NCBI GenBank assembly: GCA_018268895.1
Contig: JAFDVP010000001.1
Coordinates: 248,001-312,000 of the forward strand
Direction of reading: 5' to 3'
DNA from: Acidobacteriota bacterium
Lineage (GTDB): Bacteria; Acidobacteriota; Terriglobia; Terriglobales; Acidobacteriaceae
Length of the DNA: 64,000 nt
Shown here: in pieces, positions 17,389-26,036 of the stretch
Layout: each line of letters opens with the position of its first letter
How positions within the stretch are numbered: the stretch's first letter is position 1
Notes under the pieces: model-generated
Seen by the model: the letters and a program-made list of their open reading frames with translations, nothing else
Told to the model about the DNA's origin: nothing
Database searches by the model: none
Position numbers and translations under genes: made by a program

Positions 17389-18078
17389 GTGCGAGTAAAT
17401 AAAGAGATCATAAGCATCAAATCCTCGACGCTTTCGCAAAACATCGCAGAGCGCCTGGTTGAAGCAATTGTGTCGGGTAAGCTTATTGCTGGCGTTCGAT
17501 TGAACGAGAGCGAGCTTAGCCGCCAGTTACAGGTTAGCCGTGCTCCCATTCGCGAGGCTCTCAATCAACTGCAGGAGCAGGGATTGGTCGTCCATCACCC
17601 TCGAAGGGGGATGTTCGTAGTCAGCCTCTCAGATAGCGATATTTTCAAGATTCAACAACTTAGAGTAGCGCTCGAATCTGAAGCCCTGCTGCTTTGCCGC
17701 GAAAACCTCACGCCCGCTAATGAGCGGAGACTGGTAGCGCAGTTGGAGAAGATGGAAAAGGCGGGCGATAGTATCTCCAGCTTAGAAGCAGTGCGCCTGG
17801 ATATTGCTTTCCATCAAACGATCTGGAGCCAGAGCGACAATCAATATCTTGAGAGGATACTCACCAGTTTGACCGCCCCTCTCTTTGCTTACGCATTGAT
17901 CAATAGATCTTTAGCTGGCCAGAGGACGATCCTCGATTCCCATCGTCCGCTTCTTACCTTCATTCAGGGGGGGATGCGGAAAGGTTTGGCGAGACAGGTC
18001 ATGATCGATCACATTACCTTGCGCTGGGGCCAACTTGATAGCCAGAGGCTCAAACAGCTTTCGAGTGCCGGATCTTAG
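17389..18078 (+). CDS. GntR-family regulator, FadR/FCD subfamily, copy 2
   Basis: A 229-residue regulator starting at GTG 17389; no nearby ATG is in frame and only a distant AGGA serves as ribosome site. The winged helix has VSRAPIREALNQL, nearly identical to copy 1 at 11708-12358. The FCD metal ligands are visible: Asp/His in LDIAFHQTIW, His in DSHRPLL and His in MIDHITL. The two copies are similar along their whole length (for example SSTLSQNIAERLVEAI against SSILSQDIAEQLVDAI), so they arose by duplication and may sense different or successive ligands. It lies between the FG-GAP gene and the TonB-receptor operon, with a variant operator in its own promoter. Confidence 0.9.
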   Translation: MRVNKEIISIKSSTLSQNIAERLVEAIVSGKLIAGVRLNESELSRQLQVSRAPIREALNQLQEQGLVVHHPRRGMFVVSLSDSDIFKIQQLRVALESEALLLCRENLTPANERRLVAQLEKMEKAGDSISSLEAVRLDIAFHQTIWSQSDNQYLERILTSLTAPLFAYALINRSLAGQRTILDSHRPLLTFIQGGMRKGLARQVMIDHITLRWGQLDSQRLKQLSSAGS

Positions 18079-18384
18079 CAACTCCAGTCTTATTGGCTAG
18101 GGGTTCGAGTCTGACGATGTTCTCCATCACTCACAGCTGACCGCGATAATATCGGCATCCGATCATCCGCCAAACACGGTTCGAGCTCTTGTGGAGCAAG
18201 TTATTGGTATTGTTCGCTGATAGCCGATAGACCTCTTTGGCTCTAACCTCTCTGCACGGCCGTCGACTCGCCTCGGTCGGCGTGTATCTCAAAAAACTTC
18301 AAGTCAGCGCTGACGGTATTAGAGCTGCCGCACAGTCGGAGGCGCGCCCACACGGCGCGAAAATTTCATTAAAAAGAACTTGCT
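18079..18384. other. Intergenic region before the receptor operon
   Basis: About 300 bases with no supportable gene. Short open frames exist on the plus strand but lack ribosome sites and homology. The 3' end leads into the operator and promoter region of the TonB-dependent receptor. No terminator hairpin was clear after the GntR gene. Confidence 0.4.
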
Positions 18385-18398
18385 ATCTGTCGACAGAT
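18385..18398. promoter_or_regulatory. Operator palindrome ATCTGTCGACAGAT upstream of the receptor operon
   Basis: Perfect 14-bp palindrome, identical to those at 11677 and 12519, 56 bases before the TonB-dependent receptor start. It probably governs the whole receptor, sialidase-like, MFS, MBL and SGNH run to 27242. Confidence 0.76.
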
Positions 18399-18454
18399 TT
18401 AATTAGGGTATCAGCACTGACACCACCAATAGCTGATTCGCTGGAGGAAGGCTT

Positions 18455-21400
18455 ATGCTCGCAAACCGCTGTCCCCGATTTATCGCTGTATTCAGTGCAG
18501 CATTCATCCTGCTGCTGTCGAGTGCCTCTTTCGCGCAAATTACCGCAAGCATTCGCGGCACGATCACTGACCCTTCCAATGCCGCTGTGCCCAATGCCCA
18601 TGTAACGGCGACCAATGTTGATACGGGCTTTGCTGTAGAGACCACCTCATCGAACGACGGTAGTTACACCATCACCTTGCTCCCAATTGGTCACTATCGC
18701 CTGAGGATTGCGGCGACAGGCTTCGAAACCCAGGAGCAAGCTGGCATCACTCTGACGACAAACCAGGTAGCGGGTATCAATACCACCCTTAAGATCGGCA
18801 ATGTTTCGCAGACTGTCTCAGTAACCGGCGGACTTCCCATTATCAATACGCAAACGAGCGAGGTGGGACAGCTTATTAACTCAGAACAAGCCAGGGAACT
18901 GCCGCTCAATGGCAGAAATCCGATCCAATTGGCAACGCTGGTGAACGGAGTCAGCGGCGCACAGGTTGTCACAGTGATCGTGGGCGCCGACGAGCGCAAT
19001 TCCAACTACATGAGCGTGAATGGAAACCGTCAGTACATGACGGAGTATTACCTGGACGGAGGCGAGTATCGTGGTCCAAAGATGAACTCGGGGCTGGTAT
19101 ATCCGAATCCAGATTCGCTTGAACAATTTCGCTTCATCACGAATAACTACAGCGCAGAGTTTGGAAAAAATCCTGGCGGCTTGATGAACGTCGTCACAAA
19201 ATCGGGAACCAACACGCTGCATGGCGACTTGTGGGAGTTCAACCGCAACAGTGCGTTCGCGGCTCGTAATTACTTCCTTAACTCGGTTGCCCCTCTCAAC
19301 CAGAACCAATTTGGATTCACTGTGGGAGGCCCGTTCAAGAAGGAAAAACTCTTCTTCTTCGGGTCGGGGGAATGGTTGAGGATTCGTCAAGGTGTGGCGA
19401 CTAGCAGCGTTTTTCCTCCGACGGCAGCTCAGCGCACAGGCGACTTCTCAGCGATTACGACACCAATCAAGAATCCTCTTACGGGGACACCATTTCCGGG
19501 CAATATCATCCCCAAGAGTCAACTCGATCCAATCGCGGTAAAACTTGTGAATCTATTACCTCTTGGTAACACGCCGTCTGGTTTATTTGTCGGCGCCTTT
19601 TCCCAGCCGACAAACACCCACCAGTATCTGATCAAAGCTGACGCGAACCTGACCTCTCGCAACAGGCTGTCTGGTTCTTGGTTTCAGGATTCACTCTACG
19701 CCACATCGCTGCTCGACTTCGGTCGCCTCGCTACTCCGTTCGTAAATAACACTGGACAGAGCTACAAGTGGGAACAGTTCGATATCAAGAGCGCGATTGC
19801 AAATGATACGTTTGTCATTACCCCAAATCTATTGAACCAGTTTCGCTTCGGTTATCTCGGCGTTGCATGGGTTGTCTCTAACGTTGGCCGTGGCCCGGGA
19901 CTTCGCGAGCTGGGAAGCAATTTCCCGGTGTCGAATTATAGTGACATCCCTCATATGGCCGTTGCGGGCATCATTAACAACTCTGGCGGCAACGACACCT
20001 ATACGCACTCTAACGATTTTCAATTTAGCGATAATCTCAACTTCATTCATGGCAAGCACAACATCAAGGTTGGGTTTGAGATAACTAAATCTCAAGTAAG
20101 CACCCTGTCCAGTGGAAACAGCGCAGGTGCGTTCATCTCCTCTGGCGGCGTCGTTACTGGAAATGCGCTCGCGGACTTCATGCTTGGCCAAGTTCCAATG
20201 TACGTCTCCAACGCTTTAGGGGGCGATCTGCGGCAGAGCTACATCGGCACCTATGTACAGGATGATTTTAAGGTAACGCGCAACCTCGTCCTGAATCTCG
20301 GAGTACGCTACCAGGTATCGAGTCCTTACAAGTCTCTGAAGACAGCCACTCTTCTTGACGGAACTCACATCGCGCCTTACTCGACATTTAATCCGGGGCA
20401 GCAGTCACAGGTATTCGTAAACGCACCAAAGGGACTCGTTTATCCGGGCGACACTGGGATCCCAGACTCAATCGTTCACGCTGACACCAATGATATTGAT
20501 CCGCGATTTGGGCTTGCCTGGGATATCTTCGGCACCGGAAAGACAAGTCTGCGCGCCGGTTATGGCATCTTCCATGCCACTCCGAATGGCGACGGTAGCA
20601 CTCTGGTTCTCTACAGCCCGCCATTCTTCGTCAACTTCTACGTTCCGCAAACTCCGAGCATGACTAATCCTATTCCGGCTAATCTGGTCAGCGCATTTCC
20701 TGTGCCAACCGCGAAGAATATGGACTTCTCACCCTATGAGCCGCTTACGATCCAGGGCATGCAACCGGACGTGGTCAATCCGATCGTTCATCAGTTCAAT
20801 GTTTCTGCGCAGCAAGAGTTGCCAGGAAAGGTGTCGCTCCAGATGGCATGGGTTGGAAATCTCACAAGAAACCTCATCAGCTACACTCAGGAAAATGGGG
20901 CTGTGTTCATTCCCGGAAACGATTCCAACGGCAATCCACTGTCTACTACTGCAAATACAAACAGTCGGCGCATACTCAACATCCAGAATCCTCCAGCGGT
21001 CGGCAAGCCGTTCCAATACGGTCAGGTGGCGATCGGTCAATCTATTGCTCATAGCAGCTATGAATCCTTGCAGACGGAGGCGCGTAAGGAGTTTTCGCAT
21101 GGTGTAAATCTTCTGGCCTCGTATACCTGGTCGAGAGCAATTGATGAGGCGTCGGTCTTCCTGCAGAACGGCTTGGCCACGGATCTTCCGCAGAACCCGA
21201 AGGATTTGCGTTCAAACCGCGGCCTGTCGAGCTTCGATCTGCGCCATCGTTTCGTGGGTAGCGTCGTGTACGACATTCCTTCGATTACGCGAGTGCTTGG
21301 AGCGAATGCAGATTCGGTTGCCAGCAAAATAGTAGACAACTGGGAACTTGCCGGCATTGTCACCTTATCTTCAGGATCTCCCTTCAACGTAGTGTCCGGC

Positions 21401-21790
21401 GCAGACAATTCCCTTACGAACTATGGGCAGGATCGTCCCAACCTGATTGGGAATCCGCATCTGTCAACCAGCAGGCCGCATCCGCAACTGCTCCAGCAGT
21501 ATTTCTATACTGCTGCCTTTACGCCGAATACACGCGGCACCTTCGGTAACTTCGGACGAAATGTTCTGATCGGGCCCGGTCGTGAAAATGTCGACCTGAC
21601 CGTAAATAAGAACTTCCCCATTTCGGATCGCCTGGGCAGGTTTCAATTGCGATTTGAGTTCTATGACCTTTTCAACCACGCAAACTTTGGGAACCCGGGT
21701 GGAAACCTTTCCGCAGCAACAACCTTCGGTAAGATCACCACTGCAACTTCATCCCGGCTTGTCCAATTCGGCGGAAAGTGGTCATTCTAA
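18455..21790 (+). CDS. Oar-like TonB-dependent outer-membrane receptor
   Basis: 1111 residues. A signal peptide (FIAVFSAAFILLLSSASFAQ) is followed by a carboxypeptidase-regulatory-like beta-sandwich (about residues 28-110, starting ASIRGTITDPSNAAVPNA). A plug domain comes next, with RELPLNGRNPIQLATL and GGLMNVVTKSGTNTLHG, and then a long beta-barrel ending in the aromatic C-terminus GGKWSF expected for BAM recognition. This class imports large or poorly diffusing substrates, usually oligosaccharides, across the outer membrane with TonB energy; no TonB/ExbB genes are in the window. GGAGG lies about 8 bases before ATG 18455. It is first in an apparent operon with a sialidase-like protein, an MFS permease, an MBL-fold protein and an SGNH lipoprotein, which gives the locus its uptake route. 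Confidence 0.92.
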   Translation: MLANRCPRFIAVFSAAFILLLSSASFAQITASIRGTITDPSNAAVPNAHVTATNVDTGFAVETTSSNDGSYTITLLPIGHYRLRIAATGFETQEQAGITLTTNQVAGINTTLKIGNVSQTVSVTGGLPIINTQTSEVGQLINSEQARELPLNGRNPIQLATLVNGVSGAQVVTVIVGADERNSNYMSVNGNRQYMTEYYLDGGEYRGPKMNSGLVYPNPDSLEQFRFITNNYSAEFGKNPGGLMNVVTKSGTNTLHGDLWEFNRNSAFAARNYFLNSVAPLNQNQFGFTVGGPFKKEKLFFFGSGEWLRIRQGVATSSVFPPTAAQRTGDFSAITTPIKNPLTGTPFPGNIIPKSQLDPIAVKLVNLLPLGNTPSGLFVGAFSQPTNTHQYLIKADANLTSRNRLSGSWFQDSLYATSLLDFGRLATPFVNNTGQSYKWEQFDIKSAIANDTFVITPNLLNQFRFGYLGVAWVVSNVGRGPGLRELGSNFPVSNYSDIPHMAVAGIINNSGGNDTYTHSNDFQFSDNLNFIHGKHNIKVGFEITKSQVSTLSSGNSAGAFISSGGVVTGNALADFMLGQVPMYVSNALGGDLRQSYIGTYVQDDFKVTRNLVLNLGVRYQVSSPYKSLKTATLLDGTHIAPYSTFNPGQQSQVFVNAPKGLVYPGDTGIPDSIVHADTNDIDPRFGLAWDIFGTGKTSLRAGYGIFHATPNGDGSTLVLYSPPFFVNFYVPQTPSMTNPIPANLVSAFPVPTAKNMDFSPYEPLTIQGMQPDVVNPIVHQFNVSAQQELPGKVSLQMAWVGNLTRNLISYTQENGAVFIPGNDSNGNPLSTTANTNSRRILNIQNPPAVGKPFQYGQVAIGQSIAHSSYESLQTEARKEFSHGVNLLASYTWSRAIDEASVFLQNGLATDLPQNPKDLRSNRGLSSFDLRHRFVGSVVYDIPSITRVLGANADSVASKIVDNWELAGIVTLSSGSPFNVVSGADNSLTNYGQDRPNLIGNPHLSTSRPHPQLLQQYFYTAAFTPNTRGTFGNFGRNVLIGPGRENVDLTVNKNFPISDRLGRFQLRFEFYDLFNHANFGNPGGNLSAATTFGKITTATSSRLVQFGGKWSF

Positions 21791-21886
21791 TCGTACTTTG
21801 ACCGGCTTCGCGGGCGTGATTCTGCATGACACCTACGCCCGCGCTAGTCCCGCATCGCAAACACAAGTGGAGTGAAGGAAATGCAA

Positions 21887-23704
21887 ATGAGCTACAGTCG
21901 TCGTGGATTTCTGAAAACCGGATTGACGACCACGGCCACTGGCGTCGTTCTGAACGTTGCTGGTGGTAAGTCCTTATATGCTGCTTTGATAGGTACGCCT
22001 GATGGATACTCGATAAGCGGTCCGGAGCTCTTTGAAGTAAAGGGGCGTCTCCAAGCAGTATTCAGTCTGGCCGATGGTCGTTTGATGGGATGGTGGGTTG
22101 ATGGGAACCTCAAGAATCAAGAGGCGGTCGCTCGGAATGACGCCATCAGGAAAGCGATGGCTCGCTACTCTTCAGATGGTGGCAAGACCTGGACTGATCC
22201 GGAGATGTTATTCGAGTTGCCCAGCGCATTTGGGGTTTACAGCCATGGACCGGGGTTTATCGATCAGAAGGGGACCATTCATCTGTTTGGCTTGCATTAC
22301 GAAGGCTGCGGGGGGGGGGGATTTGCAAATGTAGCGAGTTGCCGCTGCCGCCTGTACCATGTGTCGTCGGTTGACAGAGGTAAAACATGGAACTCTCCTC
22401 AGTATTGTGACTTTGGCCATGAATATACGGGTGCGATCAATTCTGTGATCCAACTCCGAAGCGGGCGCATCCTTGCCCCAGTCAGTTATTTCTCTGAGCG
22501 GCGGACAGGAAAATTTATAACTAACCTGACCTTATCCGATGACAACGGTAAAACCTGGCGCCCCTCAAAGGGAGAATGCATCGTCGATTCTGGGGGAAAT
22601 CTCCTTGAATCCGGAGCGGCCGAGCCAATCTGTATCGAGTTGAAAGATGGGCGTGTATGGATGCTGTTGCGAACACAGACAGGCTATCAATATGAGGTCT
22701 TTTCGGCCGACGGCGGCGATACATGGACCGATCCTGTTCCATCGCGTTTCATCTCCTCGAATTCGCCGGGCGCATTTCTGCGCTTGCGCGACGGCAGGCT
22801 TGTTCTGGTTTGGAACAACTGCATGGGGGCAGAGCACAAAGAAGGTGTCATGAGCAGCTATGATCGCCAGGTTCTTGTTGCGGCAATCAGTGTGGACGAC
22901 GGCAAAACATGGAAGGGATATCGCGAGGTAGCGAGAATTCGAGAAGGGGAGTACCAGGTATCCTATCCAACCCTTACCGAGAGTTCGGATGGATACATCA
23001 TTGTTTCTTCGCTTGCCGAGCCTGAGTACTTTCCGCAGGGCGTGGTTCGCGTACATCCAAACTGGCTGACTGAAACTCATGTTCGGGACAATTTCAAACA
23101 TGGCCTTGCCGACTGGGTAACCTTTGGCTGCGAAGGCGCCACGGCAATACAGCATCCCAACCATCCTGGTTCCGATGTACTCTCCTTGCGTAAGCCTAAG
23201 GCGGATATACCGGCTGCCGCCTCATGGAATTTTCCATTCGGCACTAGCGGGAAACTTCATCTCCGGCTCCAAATGGAACCGTCCAGGGAATTCACGGGTC
23301 TATACCAGTATTTGTCTCTGGCAGATTTCTTTAGTCTTCCGCGTCTCCCTCGCCATTCGGCGAATCAATCGGCGGGGTGGGACTTTTTTCCAGCAGAGGA
23401 TTGTTTCAGTTTGCGGTTAGCTCCAGACGGGCAACTGGCATTCGCCTCCGCTCCGGGAATCTTTCAGACTCTCTTTACATCTACCCGTACACGGCTTACC
23501 AGGGGACAATGGTACACTCTCAACCTTGCGTGGGATTGCACCAGGTCGATCTGTTCGCTGGACATTGATGGTCATCGTGTAGCGGACCTTCCGTTGCTTC
23601 GTGCCGCAAAAGGAGTGTGCTACCTTCGCCTCTGTGCTACTGCGGAAATCGTCGAGTACAGTGGATTACTTGTCGAAAGCGTGGAGTGCACAGTCAACTC
23701 ATAA
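21887..23704 (+). CDS. Tat-exported sialidase-like protein C with C-terminal lectin-like domain
   Basis: 605 residues. The N-terminus has a twin-arginine signal (SRRGFLKTGL, then a hydrophobic run). The Asp-box propeller occupies about residues 45-380, with SSDGGKTW, SVDRGKTW, SDDNGKTW, SADGGDTW and SVDDGKTW. A C-terminal domain of about 200 residues looks like a concanavalin/laminin-G-type sandwich (LHLRLQMEPSRE, GQWYTLNLAWDC, CSLDIDGHRVADL). No FRIP motif was found, so substrate specificity is open. ATG 21887 has AAGGAA 6 bases upstream; GTG 21872 and ATG 21881 are alternatives. The gene contains an 11-G run at 22310-22320. It follows the receptor by about 96 bases and is probably co-transcribed with it. 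Confidence 0.82.
   Translation: MSYSRRGFLKTGLTTTATGVVLNVAGGKSLYAALIGTPDGYSISGPELFEVKGRLQAVFSLADGRLMGWWVDGNLKNQEAVARNDAIRKAMARYSSDGGKTWTDPEMLFELPSAFGVYSHGPGFIDQKGTIHLFGLHYEGCGGGGFANVASCRCRLYHVSSVDRGKTWNSPQYCDFGHEYTGAINSVIQLRSGRILAPVSYFSERRTGKFITNLTLSDDNGKTWRPSKGECIVDSGGNLLESGAAEPICIELKDGRVWMLLRTQTGYQYEVFSADGGDTWTDPVPSRFISSNSPGAFLRLRDGRLVLVWNNCMGAEHKEGVMSSYDRQVLVAAISVDDGKTWKGYREVARIREGEYQVSYPTLTESSDGYIIVSSLAEPEYFPQGVVRVHPNWLTETHVRDNFKHGLADWVTFGCEGATAIQHPNHPGSDVLSLRKPKADIPAAASWNFPFGTSGKLHLRLQMEPSREFTGLYQYLSLADFFSLPRLPRHSANQSAGWDFFPAEDCFSLRLAPDGQLAFASAPGIFQTLFTSTRTRLTRGQWYTLNLAWDCTRSICSLDIDGHRVADLPLLRAAKGVCYLRLCATAEIVEYSGLLVESVECTVNS
22310..22320 (+). repeat. Poly-G tract of 11 within coding sequence
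   Basis: Eleven consecutive G residues inside the sialidase-like gene C, encoding part of a Gly-rich stretch (EGCGGGGFAN). A change of one or two bases would shift the frame and truncate the protein before most Asp boxes. A run this long in a mixed-GC gene is unusual. It may be a slippage hot spot or a homopolymer sequencing artefact. Confidence 0.85.
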
Positions 23705-23802
23705 CTGAGTCCGGGTTTTTAGGGCTCCATTTTTATTGATTGGCGCGTTAGTTCTGCAAGACTCTGCGCACTGATGCCGGTTGGTCGACCTGCGAGGCCT
23801 TG

Positions 23803-25128
23803 ATGTTTGTAGTAGATGCATTGAAGAAGCGAAAAATCTCTGATAGAGGTGGCTCGCAGGCCAAGTGGATAGTGGTTGCTCTTCTGTTCCTCATATCCGC
23901 GCTGAATTATGGAGACCGCAGCGCACTCTCGTCGATTCTTCCGCTATTGCAGCACGAATTCCATCTGAGTGACATCCAGCTTGGCCTGCTCCAGACCGGT
24001 TTCCTATGGACTTATGCAATCGGTGTCCTCTTTGGCGGATATTTGGGCGACATGCTTTCGAGGAGTCGGCTCATTACGCTAAGTCTTGTCGGGTGGAGTA
24101 TTGCCACGCTGCTTGCCGGCCTCTGTCACAATTTTCCGCAACTTGTTCTGTGTCGTATTTTGCTTGGCATAGCGGAGTGTTTCTATATACCCGCAGCTCT
24201 CGCCTTGATTGCCGATCATCACGAGACGGGTACACGGGGTACCGCTCTGGCGCTCAATCTTTCCGGGATGAGTGTTGGTCTGATTGTCGGCGCGGCGGTG
24301 AGTGGATGGTTGGCAGAAAGATACCATTGGCAATTGCCTTTTTTGCTCCTTGGCTTGTCGGGTCTGACTATCGCGCCTTTCTCCTGGTTATATGTCAATG
24401 ATGTGGAGCCGCGATTCGTTTCTGATTCGCGCGATTCTCAACACATATTGTCAAAGCTGGCTTATCTGATGGGATGCCGCAGCTACCTTCTTATCGTATT
24501 TGCAGGGATGCTGGCGTCCTGTGGTGCATGGATATTCTGGACATGGCTTCCGCTCTACTACCACGACATGTTCCATCTGAGTCTGAGCGCCTCGGGTTTC
24601 TCGGGAACATTCATGCTGCAGTCTGCAGCGGTCATGGCAATTATTGTGGGCGGGTATTTCTCCGATCGAATTGGTGCTGACCGCCCGAAACGGAGATTGC
24701 TCGCCCTCTCGCTCTTTTGTTTCTGTTCTATTCCATTTTTGAGCGTTTTCTATGGACGACAGAGTTATGCTGTCGTCAGCATAGGTATCTTCCTCTCCTC
24801 ATTCATTCGTACCTTTGGCCAGGGAAACGAACACCCTATCATTTGCGAGCTTGTGCAGCCGCAGTTGCGCTCAACAGCATTGGGAGTGCTGCTTGCCGCT
24901 GAGATGGCCGGAGGAGGAGTGGCTGTATTGTTCGCGGGATACGTTAAGCAGAATCATGGCCTGAGTTTCGCCTTTCTTTGTACTGCCGGTTTTCTACTGC
25001 TGGCTGGTCTGTCTACGCTAACTGCCTACATCTTTTTCTTTAACAATGATTTAGTACGCAGACCAGAGTCTCCTATGGATATGCGTCGGTATTCGATCGA
25101 AGCAGAACCTGAGAACGGGAATCTATGA
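23803..25128 (+). CDS. MFS transporter (anion/sugar-acid symporter type)
   Basis: 441 residues with about twelve hydrophobic segments by eye. The first helix region is WIVVALLFLISALNYGDRSA, and the loop 2-3 signature is GGYLGDMLSRSRL, a form of MFS motif A. The NYGDRSALSSILP start is typical of the anion:cation symporter branch, which carries hexuronates, galactonate, sialic acid and similar organic anions. It is the only inner-membrane permease in the cluster and the likely partner of the TonB-dependent receptor. ATG 23803 has GAGG 5 bases upstream, better than TTG 23800. It is the third gene of the receptor operon. Confidence 0.85.
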   Translation: MFVVDALKKRKISDRGGSQAKWIVVALLFLISALNYGDRSALSSILPLLQHEFHLSDIQLGLLQTGFLWTYAIGVLFGGYLGDMLSRSRLITLSLVGWSIATLLAGLCHNFPQLVLCRILLGIAECFYIPAALALIADHHETGTRGTALALNLSGMSVGLIVGAAVSGWLAERYHWQLPFLLLGLSGLTIAPFSWLYVNDVEPRFVSDSRDSQHILSKLAYLMGCRSYLLIVFAGMLASCGAWIFWTWLPLYYHDMFHLSLSASGFSGTFMLQSAAVMAIIVGGYFSDRIGADRPKRRLLALSLFCFCSIPFLSVFYGRQSYAVVSIGIFLSSFIRTFGQGNEHPIICELVQPQLRSTALGVLLAAEMAGGGVAVLFAGYVKQNHGLSFAFLCTAGFLLLAGLSTLTAYIFFFNNDLVRRPESPMDMRRYSIEAEPENGNL

Positions 25129-25201
25129 AAATAGCTATGTTTCGAATCAGATCATAGCGATATACTCTCGGCTCAAGCGATAACGAATACCCTTAAATCC
25201 T

Positions 25202-25951
25202 ATGCGAATCAATTCCAATCTAGCTATTGTCGGGAGCGGTCAATTTGCTCTGAGTGGTCCCTATGACTGCCATGTCTATGCGGTTCGCGGCCCAGAGGGG
25301 ATCGTTCTGATCGATTCCGGCTCAGGACTTCACGAAGCGCAAATCGTAGACAACCTCCACGAAGATTTTCCGGGAGAACCGGTTGTGGCCGTGATCGTAA
25401 CCCACAGCCATATAGATCATGCCGGTGGAGCTGCGGGCCTTAAGGAGTGCTTTCAATGCCGCGTCGTTACGAACAGAGTGACAGCGCCAACTTTGCGTGA
25501 TGCGGATGAAGAGCGAAGCGGGTTGCGACATGCTCGCGAAGCAGGTGCCTATCCAGTAGATCTTCGGATGAAACCCTGCTTGGCGGATACAGTATTTAGC
25601 GATGGAGACCAGCTGCGTATAGCTGGCCTGGAATTTCGTGCTCTCCACATACGAGGGCATGCAGAAGACACTTTTTGCCTGCTCGCGAAGCTCGATGGGC
25701 ACCTTGCGTGCTTTTCTAGCGACGTGATTTTCTATGGCGGCATCCTCGGGGTTATCAATTCAGGAGATTCAGGAATGCAGGGCTATGTTGCAGACTTGCC
25801 AAAACTAGCGAACCAGGAAATCGAAATGCTGTTGCCGGGACATGGACTCTTCACTCTCAGGAGTGGGCAAAGGCACATCGATGTGGCACTCGATGCCATA
25901 AAGAAAGGTTTTCTTCCGCAACAAATTGGACAAGGGGCGATCATTTTCTGA
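25202..25951 (+). CDS. Metallo-beta-lactamase-fold hydrolase
   Basis: 249 residues. The di-zinc ligands are seen in VTHSHIDHAGG (HxHxDH), HIRGHAEDT, FSSDVIFYG and LLPGHGLF, the glyoxalase II-like pattern. No signal peptide, so cytosolic. Such enzymes hydrolyse thioesters, lactones or phosphoesters; in a sugar-acid pathway lactone opening is plausible but unproven. No strong ribosome site precedes ATG 25202. It lies 73 bases after the MFS gene and just before the SGNH lipoprotein gene. Five conserved ligand positions make the family call firm; the substrate is unknown. Confidence 0.85.
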   Translation: MRINSNLAIVGSGQFALSGPYDCHVYAVRGPEGIVLIDSGSGLHEAQIVDNLHEDFPGEPVVAVIVTHSHIDHAGGAAGLKECFQCRVVTNRVTAPTLRDADEERSGLRHAREAGAYPVDLRMKPCLADTVFSDGDQLRIAGLEFRALHIRGHAEDTFCLLAKLDGHLACFSSDVIFYGGILGVINSGDSGMQGYVADLPKLANQEIEMLLPGHGLFTLRSGQRHIDVALDAIKKGFLPQQIGQGAIIF

Positions 25952-26036
25952 TGCAGTAGAAGTCCGCCGCTTTGTGCTTGACTTCTTCGAATCGGAGAAT
26001 AGGGCGATGGTTCAGCGTATTTTATCGGGAGCGCAT

